Positions 9,336 through 16,857 of a DNA stretch of 64,000 bases are shown piece by piece (position 1 is the stretch's first letter; the number at the start of each line of letters is the position of its first letter). The position numbers and the translations under genes were made by a program. The stretch is from Microbispora oryzae (GTDB taxonomy: Bacteria; Actinomycetota; Actinomycetes; Streptosporangiales; Streptosporangiaceae): the NCBI RefSeq assembly GCF_017896165.1, contig NZ_JAFCNB010000022.1, positions 1-64,000 of the forward strand, read 5' to 3'. Below the pieces are notes generated by a model. That model was not told the DNA's origin. It did not search any database and worked only from the letters and a program-made list of their open reading frames with translations.

Positions 9336-9355
9336 GGGCCCATGATAGCTAAAAA

Positions 9356-9381
9356 CCTACATTACCTACATAGAAAATGGG
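9356..9381 (-). promoter_or_regulatory. CCTACA/TGTAGG repeats upstream of the LysR gene
   Basis: Two CCTACAT copies lie nine bases apart (9356-9362 and 9365-9371), 21-36 bp before the LysR start. The second half continues as CCTACA-TAGAA-AATGGG, which fits the 17-bp CCTACT-N5-AGTAGG palindrome at 9 of 12 arm positions. Spacing next to the start codon suggests autoregulation or membership in the same regulon. Weak as a single site. Confidence 0.35.
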
Positions 9382-9425
9382 CTGTTACCTCGGGTGACTC
9401 CGGTGGCGGCCACCGTGCCTCCGGC

Positions 9426-10430
9426 CTACTGCTCCCGGGGCAGACCGGGGGGATTGACCAGCGACTTGGGGACCGACTCGTTGGACAGGCCCCAGCGGGT
9501 GAGGACCTGGCCGTAGGTACCGTCCTTGATGAGGGCGTCGATGGCCTCGCTGATCGGCTTGGCCAGTCCGTTGCCCTTCTGGGTCATGGCGGCGATGAGT
9601 CCCTGGAGCGTGGGGCCGGCCCCGGAGAAGGTGCCTACGATCTTGGTGTCGCCGCTCACCGCCACGTGGTACGCCGACGTCGGGTTGGGCCCGAAGAACG
9701 CCTGGATGCGGCCGGACTTGAGCGCGAGGTAGGTGTCGGCGGCCTGCTTGTAGTACTGGATCTGGACGGGCTTCAGTCCCGCGGCCTGGTTCTGCTTGTC
9801 CCAGCCCAGCAGGATCTTCTCCTGGTTGGTGCCGGACCCCACGGCCACACTGAGCCCGGCGATGTCGGCCGGCTTGGTGATCGCGGCGATCGTGCTGTCC
9901 TTGGGCACCTCCCACGCGAGCTGGTCCAGCCGGTAGGTGGCGAAGTCATAGATGTCCTTGCGCTCCTCGGTCACCGTGATGTTGGAGAACCCGGCCGCGT
10001 ACTTGCCGGACCGGACGGCGAGGAACAGGTTCTCCCAGGAGGTCGGTTCGAGGCGCAGCCTCAGGCCCAGCACGTCGGCGACGAGGGAGGCGATGTCCTC
10101 CTCCACGCCGATCGGCGTGACGTTGTCGTCGGCGACGAACGACAGCGGCGGTTCGGATGTGGCGGTGCCGACCAGGAGCTCCCCCTTCTCCCGGAGGGCG
10201 GCGGGGACCTCGGCGGCGATCGCGTCGACTTTCCTGGCCCGGATCCGGTTCTGCTCCGGACTGGTGTTGATCTTCAGTCCGCCCGGAGCCGCGGCCTTCG
10301 AGACGGCGGCGGGGGCGGCCGGAGCCGCACCGGTCGCCGCGTCGTCGGGCGTCGCGCCGCACGCGACCAGCAGGACCAGCGCGGACGCGTTGAGCACGGC
10401 GAACCGGGATAACGAGGGGATGGAGGGCAT
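9426..10430 (-). CDS. Amino-acid ABC transporter substrate-binding lipoprotein (family 3)
   Basis: A 334-residue polar-amino-acid-type binding protein (SBP family 3). It has a signal peptide ending in a lipobox (LVLLVACGA, Cys ~24), an Ala/Pro-rich linker, then the two-lobed binding domain (GELLVGTATSEPPLSFVADD; VGVEED-type PIGVEEDIASLVADVLGL; FSNITVTEERKDIYDF). It should deliver an amino acid to the permease encoded upstream at 11262. SD sequence AGGAAA sits before the ATG. Order on the minus strand is permease, ATPase, binding protein. The shared palindrome at 12388 suggests a sulfur amino acid such as cystine or an S-substituted cysteine; that is inference. Confidence 0.9.
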   Translation of the reverse strand: MPSIPSLSRFAVLNASALVLLVACGATPDDAATGAAPAAPAAVSKAAAPGGLKINTSPEQNRIRARKVDAIAAEVPAALREKGELLVGTATSEPPLSFVADDNVTPIGVEEDIASLVADVLGLRLRLEPTSWENLFLAVRSGKYAAGFSNITVTEERKDIYDFATYRLDQLAWEVPKDSTIAAITKPADIAGLSVAVGSGTNQEKILLGWDKQNQAAGLKPVQIQYYKQAADTYLALKSGRIQAFFGPNPTSAYHVAVSGDTKIVGTFSGAGPTLQGLIAAMTQKGNGLAKPISEAIDALIKDGTYGQVLTRWGLSNESVPKSLVNPPGLPREQ

Positions 10431-10500
10431 GGGTTTCCTAGTGAGTGTCGGCGAGCCGCCATCCGGCGGACTCGGGAGTGGCAGCCCCGGGGGCGGGGAG

Positions 10501-11265
10501 TCAGAGCACCTTGCTGAGGAAGGCGCGGGTACGGTCGTGCCGCGGACGGTCGAGCACCTGCGGCGGCGGGCCCTGCTCGACGATCCGGCCGGCGTCCATG
10601 AACGCCACGGTGTCGGCGACCTCACGGGCGAAGCCGATCTCGTGGGTCACGACGATCATGGTGGTGCCGCCGCGGGCCAGCGCCTTCATCACCTCCAGCA
10701 CCTCGCCGACCAGCTCCGGATCGAGAGCCGAGGTGGGCTCGTCGAACAGCACGACTTTGGGCCGCAGAGCCAGGGCCCGCGCGATCGCGACGCGCTGCTG
10801 CTGCCCGCCGGACAGTTGCCGTGGATAGGCGCCGGCCTTGCCGGAGAGGCCCACCTGCTCAAGCAGCTCGGTCGCCAGCGCCTCCACCTGGTCGCGGGGG
10901 CGGCCCTGCGCGGAGAGCGGCGCCTCGGTCACGTTCTGCCGGACGGTGAGATGGGGGAACAGGTGGAAGTTCTGGAAGACGAAACCGATGTGGGTGCGCT
11001 GGCGAAGGATGTCGCGTTCCTTCAGCTCGTAGAGACGGTCTCCGGAGCGCCGGTAGCCGACGAACTCGCCGTCGATGGTGACGTACCCGCGGTCGATCTT
11101 CTCCAGGTGGTTGATGCTGCGCAGCAGCGTCGATTTTCCCGACCCCGACGGGCCGATGACCACCGTCACCTCGCCGGCCTCAACCCGCAGGTCCACCCCG
11201 CGCAGGACGTCGAGCGAGCCGTAGCTCTTGTAGACGCCGCGCACGTCGACCATGGGCCCGCTCAT
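10501..11265 (-). CDS. Amino-acid ABC transporter ATPase (GlnQ/TcyC type)
   Basis: A 254-residue single-domain ATPase of the polar-amino-acid uptake family. Walker A is GPSGSGKST, the Q-loop region is [18 protein letters not shown], the signature [16 protein letters not shown], Walker [15 protein letters not shown] and the switch [14 protein letters not shown]. The length and the absence of a C-terminal regulatory domain fit GlnQ/HisP rather than MetN. Its start overlaps the permease stop (ATGA), so the two proteins are made in fixed proportion. It powers import by the permease at 11262-12230. Confidence 0.93.
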   Translation of the reverse strand: MSGPMVDVRGVYKSYGSLDVLRGVDLRVEAGEVTVVIGPSGSGKSTLLRSINHLEKIDRGYVTIDGEFVGYRRSGDRLYELKERDILRQRTHIGFVFQNFHLFPHLTVRQNVTEAPLSAQGRPRDQVEALATELLEQVGLSGKAGAYPRQLSGGQQQRVAIARALALRPKVVLFDEPTSALDPELVGEVLEVMKALARGGTTMIVVTHEIGFAREVADTVAFMDAGRIVEQGPPPQVLDRPRHDRTRAFLSKVL

Positions 11266-12230
11266 CGTTCCTCATCTCCGCCACCGGCCGAGCGCCGCCG
11301 CCGGGCGGCCCGCCGTACGGCGAGCACCCGGCGGACGCGCCACACCGGTGTGGGCGGCAGGGCCCGCGCGAGGCCGCGCCCGAACCTGCGTTCCACGTAG
11401 TACTGCCCGACCGAGAGCACGGTGGTCAGGACGAGGTACCAGATCGCCGCCACCAGCAGCATCGCGATCACCCGGCCGTTCCGGTTGTAGATCACCTGCA
11501 CCTGGTAGAACAGCTCGGGCAGCGCCATGATGTAGACGACCGAGGTTCCCTTGACCAGGCCGATGATCTCGTTTCCCGCGGCCGGGACGATCGATCGCAT
11601 GGCCTGCGGAAGCTGGATCCGCACGATCTGCCTGGCCCTCGGGATGCCGAGCGCCGCGGCCGCCTCCAGCTGGCCCGGGTCCACGGAGAGGAAGCCCCCG
11701 CGAACGATCTCCGCGGCGTACGCCGCCTGGTGCAGCGCCAGGCCGAGCGCGGCGGCCGTGACCGGTCCGATCAGGTCCATCGAGCCGACGGAGAAGAAGG
11801 CCGGCCCGAACGGCACCCCGAACGAGATCTGCTTGTACAGCGCGGCGAGGTTGTACCAGAAGAGCAACTGCAGGATGAGCGGCACCGAGCGGAACAGCCA
11901 CACGTAGCCCCAGGCCACGGACGCGAGCAGCGGGACGTGCGACAACCGCATCAGCGCCAGCACGGTCCCGAGCAGGAATCCGAGCACGATGCCGAGCGCG
12001 GTCAGCTCCATGGTGAACAGGACCGCGTGCAGCACCGAGGGATGGAACAGGTACGCGGCCACCACCGGCCAGTCCCAGGCCGGATTGGTGACCAGAGCGT
12101 TGGCCGCCATCGCCAGCAGCACCGCCACCACCGCGCCGGCGGCCCAGCGTCCCGGGCGGCGCGCCCTGATCACGGTCAGAGAACCGGCGGACTCCGCCGT
12201 CGTCTCCTCCAGCACGAAGGACGCGCTCAT
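11262..12230 (-). CDS. Amino-acid ABC transporter permease (His/Glu/Gln/Arg/opine family)
   Basis: A 322-residue permease of the HisM/GlnP family. It has several membrane segments ([44 protein letters not shown]), the conserved [21 protein letters not shown] block and the coupling loop [33 protein letters not shown]. One polypeptide presumably forms a homodimer. The ATG at 12228-12230 has a strong SD (GGGGGAG, 4-5 bp upstream). The reading frame continues upstream to a TTG but lacks family similarity there. First gene of the operon; the palindrome at 12388-12404 lies about 160 bp upstream of it. Confidence 0.92.
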   Translation of the reverse strand: MSASFVLEETTAESAGSLTVIRARRPGRWAAGAVVAVLLAMAANALVTNPAWDWPVVAAYLFHPSVLHAVLFTMELTALGIVLGFLLGTVLALMRLSHVPLLASVAWGYVWLFRSVPLILQLLFWYNLAALYKQISFGVPFGPAFFSVGSMDLIGPVTAAALGLALHQAAYAAEIVRGGFLSVDPGQLEAAAALGIPRARQIVRIQLPQAMRSIVPAAGNEIIGLVKGTSVVYIMALPELFYQVQVIYNRNGRVIAMLLVAAIWYLVLTTVLSVGQYYVERRFGRGLARALPPTPVWRVRRVLAVRRAARRRRSAGGGDEER

Positions 12231-12387
12231 CGCTCCCCCAGAGCGGGGCGGGGCTGGAGATTCCGGAGCTCGAATGGCTCGACAGTCATGGATCAGCCCT
12301 CCCGGCGACCGCGGCGGTCCGCGGGCATGCCGACATCGTGAGAGGTACCTGAGCAATCTTCGCCAGCGGCAGATATTCCCGTCAAGA

Positions 12388-12404
12388 CCTACTGATTTAG
12401 TGGG
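12388..12404. promoter_or_regulatory. 17-bp palindrome CCTACT-GATTT-AGTGGG (candidate sulfur-regulon operator, site A)
   Basis: An inverted repeat with 6-bp arms and a 5-bp spacer (one arm mismatch), in the divergent region between the amino-acid ABC operon (-) and the GNAT gene (+). A TTGACG on the minus strand (12380-12385) begins two bases from it. The same architecture recurs at 42186-42202 and 54444-54460. It also fits the T-N11-A pattern of LysR-type sites. The regulator is unknown. Confidence 0.6.
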
Positions 12405-12457
12405 ATATTCGCTCTAGGATGCAGCCCGTGGACGTAAGAGCGACAGGAGGTTCCCCC

Positions 12458-13168
12458 ATGAGCGACCGGCGTCTCCTGGACAACCCCGTGTGGGCGTCCC
12501 TGACCGGTCCGCACGCGCGCTTCGCCGAAGGGCACGGCGGCGCGCTGCGCTACCCGGACGACGTCTCCCCCTTCTACGCCCTGCCCGGCGATCCCTCCCC
12601 CACCGACTGGGACGACCTCGCCGCGCTCGCCGGACCCGGCGCGACGGTCCCCCTCACCGGCGACGCCTCCGCGGCGCCCGACGGCTGGGAGGTCGTGACG
12701 AACATCACGGGCGTGCAACTGGTCGGCGACGACGTCACCCCGGCGACGGACGACGAGGCGGTCCGCCTGGAACCGGCCGATGTGCCGGAGATGCTCGACC
12801 TCGTCGAGCGGACCCAGCCGGGCCCGTTCCGGCCACGCACCGTCGAGCTGGGCACATACCTGGGCATCCGCCGTGAGGGCGCGCTGGTGGCGATGGCCGG
12901 GGAGCGGCTGCACCCGCCCGGCTGGACGGAGATCAGCGCGGTCTGCACCGATCCGGGTTTCCGGCGGCAGGGTCTGGCGTCACGGCTCGTGCTGGCCGTC
13001 GCCGCCGGCATCCGCGCCCGCGGCGAGACCCCGTTCCTGCACACCGCCGCCGAGAACACCTCCGCGATCCGGGTGTACGAGGCGCTCGGTTTCCGCCTCC
13101 GCCGTCAGACACCGTTCGCCTTCATACGTGTGCCCGCCGACGTCCCGGCGGACGTCCCGGTCGGATGA
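12458..13168 (+). CDS. GNAT-family N-acetyltransferase (FR47-like)
   Basis: A 236-residue protein with a C-terminal GNAT fold. The acetyl-CoA loop is seen in VCTDPGFRRQGLASRLVLAVAAGIRARG (RRQGLAS is the Q/RxxGxG/A motif), followed by the ...PFLHTAAENTSAIRVYEALGFR block. The N-terminal ~110 residues are a divergent half typical of FR47-like members. The ATG at 12458 is chosen for an ideal AGGAGG SD seven bases upstream; an ATG at 12419 lacks one. It is divergent from an amino-acid transporter and shares the palindrome between them. In Bacillus subtilis the ytm and yxe operons pair GNAT acetylases, amino-acid ABC transporters and LLM monooxygenases for S-alkylcysteine salvage, so an analogous role is plausible here. 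Confidence 0.88.
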   Translation: MSDRRLLDNPVWASLTGPHARFAEGHGGALRYPDDVSPFYALPGDPSPTDWDDLAALAGPGATVPLTGDASAAPDGWEVVTNITGVQLVGDDVTPATDDEAVRLEPADVPEMLDLVERTQPGPFRPRTVELGTYLGIRREGALVAMAGERLHPPGWTEISAVCTDPGFRRQGLASRLVLAVAAGIRARGETPFLHTAAENTSAIRVYEALGFRLRRQTPFAFIRVPADVPADVPVG

Positions 13169-13187
13169 GGAGCGGACCGCCGGACGT

Positions 13188-13219
13188 GCCGCGACCCCCG
13201 GATCACCGGGGGCCGCGGC
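13188..13219. terminator. Hairpin between converging GNAT and LPMO genes
   Basis: Stem GCCGCG-A-CCCCCGG / CCGGGGG-C-CGCGGC with one A-C mismatch and a four-base ATCA loop. It lies 19 bp after the GNAT stop and 16 bp beyond the LPMO stop, placed to end transcription from both sides. No U-tract. Confidence 0.7.
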
Positions 13220-13235
13220 GGGGATCGGCGTGGGG

Positions 13236-13919
13236 TCAGCGCACGAAGTTCACGTCGCTGCAGAAGAAGAACGCCTGATCCATGTGGGAGGCCTGCCAGA
13301 TCGTGTAGACCACGGCCCGGCCGGTACGCCCGGAGGTGTTCAGGTTGACCGTGTAGTTCTGGCCGGGGCTGAACCTCCCGGTCTTGGTGAGCAACTGCAG
13401 GTCACTCCACTTGATCGCCTGCGTGGTCGGGTCGAAGCCCGGACGGGTGATGTAGACGAGAAGGTAGTCGGCGCCGTGGTTGGCCAGGTCGCGCAGGTTG
13501 ACCGTGAACGAGTTGCCGATGTCCGTGGCCTTCCAGTTTCCGACCGTGTCCATCGACTTGTAGGACCCGTTGTCGGCGCGGCCGCCGCTGCACAGCTGTC
13601 CGTCCGGGATCCCGGCCTGGAAGTTGCCGCCGAGCCCGTTGCGGTAGAGGCTCATGTAGTTCCACATGGCCAGCGGGTTGTCCTGCCACGCCTGCCAGCA
13701 CATCGGGTCCTGCTGGGCCATGGCGGGGTTCTGGAAGTCGCTGCCCCAGCGCACGTAGCAGCTGTAGTTGCGGTTGGCCGGGTCGACGATCGAGCCGTGG
13801 GCGGAGGCCGGCCCCGCCCAGGTGGCCAGGCAGGCCACCGCGGCGGTCACCAGGGCCGACGCGCGCACGGCCCAGCGCCGGGCCAGGGATGAGCGATGTG
13901 GATGCATGTGGTGGTCCAT
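13236..13919 (-). CDS. AA10 lytic polysaccharide monooxygenase, secreted
   Basis: A 227-residue secreted copper oxygenase of CAZy family AA10. The signal peptide ends ...TWAGPASA, leaving His41 as the mature N-terminus (HGSIVDPANR). With His148 (DLANHGADYLLVYITRPG) it should form the copper histidine brace. QAFFFCSDVNF near the end carries the axial aromatic residue. The pattern (LCSGGRADNGSYKSMD, SDVNF) resembles cellulose-active actinobacterial AA10 enzymes more than chitin-only ones, judged by eye. There is no CBM, so it is a lone catalytic domain. ATGs at 13919 and 13907 are both possible starts; a GGAAG directly precedes the first. A CebR-like box (13945-13958) sits 26 bp upstream, fitting cellulose-linked control. 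Confidence 0.92.
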   Translation of the reverse strand: MDHHMHPHRSSLARRWAVRASALVTAAVACLATWAGPASAHGSIVDPANRNYSCYVRWGSDFQNPAMAQQDPMCWQAWQDNPLAMWNYMSLYRNGLGGNFQAGIPDGQLCSGGRADNGSYKSMDTVGNWKATDIGNSFTVNLRDLANHGADYLLVYITRPGFDPTTQAIKWSDLQLLTKTGRFSPGQNYTVNLNTSGRTGRAVVYTIWQASHMDQAFFFCSDVNFVR

Positions 13920-13944
13920 CTTCCGGTTGGGGGATCCGGTCGCA

Positions 13945-13958
13945 TGTGAGCGCTCGCA
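13945..13958. promoter_or_regulatory. CebR/CelR-like operator upstream of the LPMO gene
   Basis: TGTGAGCGCTCGCA matches the published CebR/CelR box of Streptomyces and Thermobifida (TGGGAGCGCTCCCA) at 12 of 14 positions; the two differences are symmetric. The core GAGCGCTC is a perfect palindrome. It lies 26 bp upstream of the LPMO start codon, where a repressor would block transcription until cello-oligosaccharides are present. Confidence 0.6.
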
Positions 13959-14135
13959 CATGTGGCGACGATGGTAGGTGACTTCTCCGGGTTCGAATAC
14001 CTTGCCGACGATGTCAGACCCTCGCCCCGCCCTGCTCAGGCCGGTCCAGGCGCCGCCGAGCTGCCTCTTCGCGGCGGCGGCGATCACGGCCACCCGTAGA
14101 CGACTCTGTACCTTTCAGTGAGTCATCAAACGGTC

Positions 14136-15185
14136 TTACAGCCACCGTTCGCGGGCCGCGTGCCACGCCAGCTGCATGCGCGTCCGCACCCCGGCGACGT
14201 CCATGATGTGGGAGATCCGGCGCTGGACGGTTCGCTGGCTGATGCCGAGCTGACTGGCGATGGACTTGTCAGGAACGCCCGCGACCAGCAGGGAGAGGAG
14301 GAAGAGGTCGTCGGAGTCCAGCGGGCAGGGCGCCTCCTCCATGGACACGACGCCGTCGTCCATGACGCGCAGCGGGATCGCGCGTTCCCAGTACGCCTCG
14401 AACAGGGCGAGCATCGCGTCCAGGAGCGTGCTGCCCCGGATCAGCGCGGCCGTCGGTTCGGCGACTCCGGAATGCTGGACCAGGGTGAGCACCCCGACCT
14501 GGCGGTCGACGACGGTCAGCCGTACGGGGAGGTGCGGAACCGCCCGCGCCTGCTCCCCCAGCTTGATGCCGTACGCCACATTGGACTGCATGCCCGGCTC
14601 TTCGAGGTGCGCCCGCTCGTAGATGGCCCGATAGGAGACTCCCCTGGCCAGGGCCGCGGGCTCGGCGTCGTTCTCCTGGGACGTCAGGGCGACCGGAGCG
14701 GCCCGGCAGAAGCAGACGACCTCGTCGCGGGCGTTGTCCTGCAGGTGGAGCAGCTGTTCCCGGATCGAGTCGCGGCAGGGCAGCAGGTCGACGAGCTGCC
14801 TGGAGTCGTAGCGGCGGGCGTTGCCCCGATACTCCTCCGACAGCTGGTCCATGACCCGGCGCGCCCAGTCGAGCTCCTGGCGCCGCCGCAGCAACGACGC
14901 GCCGAGCGCGATCTCCGGCGGGACCGGGGCGTACCGCCGTTCCGCGCGGGAGTCCTCGTGGGAAGGCTCGTGGGAAGGCTCGTGGGAAGGCTCGGGGGAC
15001 GACCGGCCACGGGGAGCCGCCAGACGCACCAGGCCCTTGGCCCGCATGGACCGCAGGACCTCCTCGACTTCTGCGGTCTCCATCCCGAGGACGTCCCCGA
15101 TGGACGAGGCATCGGCCTCCACGGCTGCGACCAGCAGCCGGTATGTGCGCTCCTCCGCGGCGCTGAGCCCCGCCACCTCCAGCAT
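14136..15185 (-). CDS. TrmB-like / LuxR-type C-terminal HTH transcriptional regulator
   Basis: A 349-residue regulator. The N-terminal ~60 residues (LSAAEERTYRLLVAAVEADASSI...VEEVLRSMRAKGLV) resemble a TrmB-type winged helix. The middle (~90-270) looks like the phospholipase-D-like/TrmB effector region. The C-terminus (KSIASQLGISQRTVQRRISHIMD) is a LuxR/GerE helix-turn-helix. Actinomycete proteins with this layout are often near exported or secondary-metabolite genes. Three tandem PSHE units (~67-78) come from an exact 12-bp DNA repeat. It stands alone between the LPMO and the repeat protein; its targets are unknown. Confidence 0.82.
   Translation of the reverse strand: MLEVAGLSAAEERTYRLLVAAVEADASSIGDVLGMETAEVEEVLRSMRAKGLVRLAAPRGRSSPEPSHEPSHEPSHEDSRAERRYAPVPPEIALGASLLRRRQELDWARRVMDQLSEEYRGNARRYDSRQLVDLLPCRDSIREQLLHLQDNARDEVVCFCRAAPVALTSQENDAEPAALARGVSYRAIYERAHLEEPGMQSNVAYGIKLGEQARAVPHLPVRLTVVDRQVGVLTLVQHSGVAEPTAALIRGSTLLDAMLALFEAYWERAIPLRVMDDGVVSMEEAPCPLDSDDLFLLSLLVAGVPDKSIASQLGISQRTVQRRISHIMDVAGVRTRMQLAWHAARERWL
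14956..14991. repeat. 12-bp tandem repeat, three copies, inside the regulator gene
   Basis: CTCGTGGGAAGG occurs three times in a row with no mismatch, encoding PSHE x3 on the minus strand between the two halves of the regulator. It is in frame, so copy-number slippage would change only linker length. Confidence 0.85.
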
Positions 15186-15271
15186 CGTCCAATGATGGCA
15201 GCCGAAATGACGGTTTTTATCACGCTAATACCACTGAACCATGCCGGTTCGGCCGCGTCCGCGGACGGCGG

Positions 15272-15305
15272 GGCGCCCCTCCACCCGGCCGGGCGGAGGG
15301 GCGCC
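15272..15305 (-). terminator. Hairpin downstream of the four-repeat protein gene
   Basis: An 11-bp perfect stem (GGCGCCCCTCC / GGAGGGGCGCC) around a 12-base loop that can itself pair (CCCGGCCGGG). It begins about 50 bp after the stop codon of the gene at 15356-16258, on its downstream side. Confidence 0.7.
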
Positions 15306-15355
15306 GTTCAGTCGACACGGGGCCGGTGACAGGGCCAGCGGCACCGGTCAGGGGA

Positions 15356-16258
15356 TCAGCCCGGCGGGAAGTTGCCGTTCTTGGCCACCGGCAGGGCCAG
15401 CTGGCTCGCGCCGGCGAGGACGGCCTTCTCCTCCGGCAGACCCGCGAGGACGGGGTTGATGTGCCGCAGGACCAGAGAGACCGTCGGCAGGGCGGGCGTG
15501 GTGATGTCGAACTTCTCCACGTCGATGTACTGCACGACCTTGAACACGTCGGCCGGGATCGTGTCACCCGCCTTCTGCACCGGGACGCACAGCTGGCGGG
15601 CGTAGAGGATTCCCGCGCTGTGCGTGGGGATCGACGGAACCAGCACGGGGTTGAGCTGGCGCAGCGACACCTTCTGGTTCAGCGCGGCGTTGGGCGTGAT
15701 GCCGTAGCACTTGAGGTCGATGTGGCTGACAAGATTCAGGATCTCCTGCGGCGGGACCACATTGTTCTTGATCACCGGAACGCACAGCTGCTGCGGGGTG
15801 TTCACGACGACCTCTGTGCGCGGCAGGTTCTGGAACAGCGGGTTGAGGTGGCTGAGCACCAGGCCCGTGTTCACCGTGGCACCGGAGATCCGGTAGCAGG
15901 ACAGGTCGACGTACCGGATGAAGTCGAGCGCGGGCGACGGCGGCACCTGGGTGTTCTTGGCGACCGGGACGCACAGCTGCTCGCGCTGGCCGAGAGCGAC
16001 GGTCTCGGTCGGCAGGTTCGCGAGCACCGGGTTGATGTGCCGCAGCGTGAGCTTGGTGGCCGGCGGCTGGTACGGGTCGGTCTTGTAGCACTCGAGGTCG
16101 AAGAACGCGGTCAGGTCCTTCGGCGTCGGCAGCACGGAGGCGGCGGAGGCGGGTGGCACGCACAGGAGTGCCACGCCGAGCACCGCGACGACGGCGGACA
16201 GCAGACGCCGGAGGATCGATTTCCTGCGTCCGCGAACTCCCATTACGGCTCGGTCCAT
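15356..16258 (-). CDS. Secreted protein of four ~60-residue CY...LCVPV repeats
   Basis: A 300-residue exported protein. The signal peptide ends ...VPPASA (cleavage near 39/40). The whole mature chain is four imperfect repeats of about 60 residues, starting near 51, 114, 177 and 243. Each has the plan (F/Y/I)xDLxCYxI - LxLxHLNPVLxxLP - QLCVPVxKNxxxPP. Repeats 1-3 each hold exactly two cysteines (57/96, 121/159, 184/224). Repeat 4 has lost both together (EKF at 249, LALPV at 288), which argues for one disulfide inside each repeat. The motif recalls the DUF7450-type CYKV...LCVPV repeats known from other bacteria and archaea; function unknown. The ATG at 16256-16258 is preferred for its GGAG SD; an earlier start at 16294 lacks one. 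Confidence 0.85.
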   Translation of the reverse strand: MDRAVMGVRGRRKSILRRLLSAVVAVLGVALLCVPPASAASVLPTPKDLTAFFDLECYKTDPYQPPATKLTLRHINPVLANLPTETVALGQREQLCVPVAKNTQVPPSPALDFIRYVDLSCYRISGATVNTGLVLSHLNPLFQNLPRTEVVVNTPQQLCVPVIKNNVVPPQEILNLVSHIDLKCYGITPNAALNQKVSLRQLNPVLVPSIPTHSAGILYARQLCVPVQKAGDTIPADVFKVVQYIDVEKFDITTPALPTVSLVLRHINPVLAGLPEEKAVLAGASQLALPVAKNGNFPPG

Positions 16259-16443
16259 TGCGGCTCCAAAATGGGGGGCGGGATTCTTCCTCACCGAGTG
16301 TGGACCGCGAAAGTGAGGCTGACAATATCAGCGGAACGGATTTCTCATACCGGAAAATTCGGGCCGCCGGGCGGGCGATTTATCATCGGACATAAAGACG
16401 TCATCCGCTTGCCGGAAATCAGAAAAGGGGTGGCTTTCTCCGG

Positions 16444-16470
16444 CGTTCACCCACGTTCACCCACGTTCAC
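16444..16470. repeat. 10-bp tandem repeat (2.7 copies)
   Basis: CGTTCACCCA is repeated exactly at 16444-16453 and 16454-16463 and continues as CGTTCAC to 16470. It is non-coding and lies about 190 bp upstream of the four-repeat protein gene. One copy per helical turn would suit side-by-side protein binding, but nothing else supports that. Confidence 0.7.
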
Positions 16471-16816
16471 CGGCGCGGACGGCGGATCCGGGCGATCCGG
16501 CTTCCCGCCTCGCCTCCGCCCGTCCTGCCGGGACGGGTTCCCTGAAACTTACATCCGCGCCCCGAAGACGCGGCCCTTCAGCACAACCCAGCCAAAAGCT
16601 GGGAATTGCCGGAGAAATCAGACTGGTATTCGGATCCCCGCCCCGGCGCCGTTTCGGGAACCCACGCCGAGAGGGGAGGACGCGAGCCGGTTCAGGGAGT
16701 TTTGTTTTCGATTTTCACCAATATGGCAATCGGGCGTCGTCCGATAATGCCCGGCGCGACGGAGAGGCGCGAGATCGATCACCGGTTCGCCGTGACGACC
16801 GCCGGGCGTCCGCGGG

Positions 16817-16844
16817 TAAGATGGCGCTCTACGCGACGTAGAGC
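16817..16844 (+). promoter_or_regulatory. Copper-operon promoter with 19-bp perfect inverted repeat
   Basis: A -10 element TAAGAT (16817-16822), with GTGACG about 19 bp upstream as a poor -35, is followed by GCTCTACG-CGA-CGTAGAGC (16826-16844), 8-bp perfect arms. The repeat covers the expected transcription start, the position of a repressor site. CTACG/CGTAG arms resemble operators of BlaI/CopY-family repressors; that family assignment is inference. The gene starts at 16858. Confidence 0.65.
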
Positions 16845-16857
16845 AGGGGCGGAGGTC

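Larger units (their letters stand above)
16259..16857. other. 599-bp intergenic region between repeat-protein gene and copper operon
   Basis: No supported gene. It holds a decamer tandem repeat (16444-16470), a CCCGTCC-TGCCG-GGACGGG hairpin (16519-16537), a CCTGAAACTTAC string (16541-16552) resembling half of the TGAAACTTTCA box of the carbohydrate genes, a CCCAGC-CAAAA-GCTGGG hairpin (16587-16603), and AT-rich patches at 16340-16440 and 16700-16750. The right end is the copper-operon promoter. The long leader side of the repeat-protein gene may be a structured 5' UTR; no riboswitch class was recognised. Confidence 0.4.

Noticed and set aside
12231-12380. Short frame (MSACPRTAA...) as a leader peptide for the amino-acid ABC operon
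   Set aside because: It has a single early Cys, no LTRR/VDF/SAxC pattern, and no convincing promoter spacing.
16480-16620. Possible c-di-AMP (ydaO-type) riboswitch upstream of the exported repeat protein
   Set aside because: Only loose resemblance (a GGGAACCCG string); the conserved GGGUGAAUC and GAAUCCG elements were not found.
16606-16857. Upstream extension of the copper-operon membrane protein
   Set aside because: It would place the -10 and the 19-bp palindrome inside the coding region, and the extension has no membrane-protein character.
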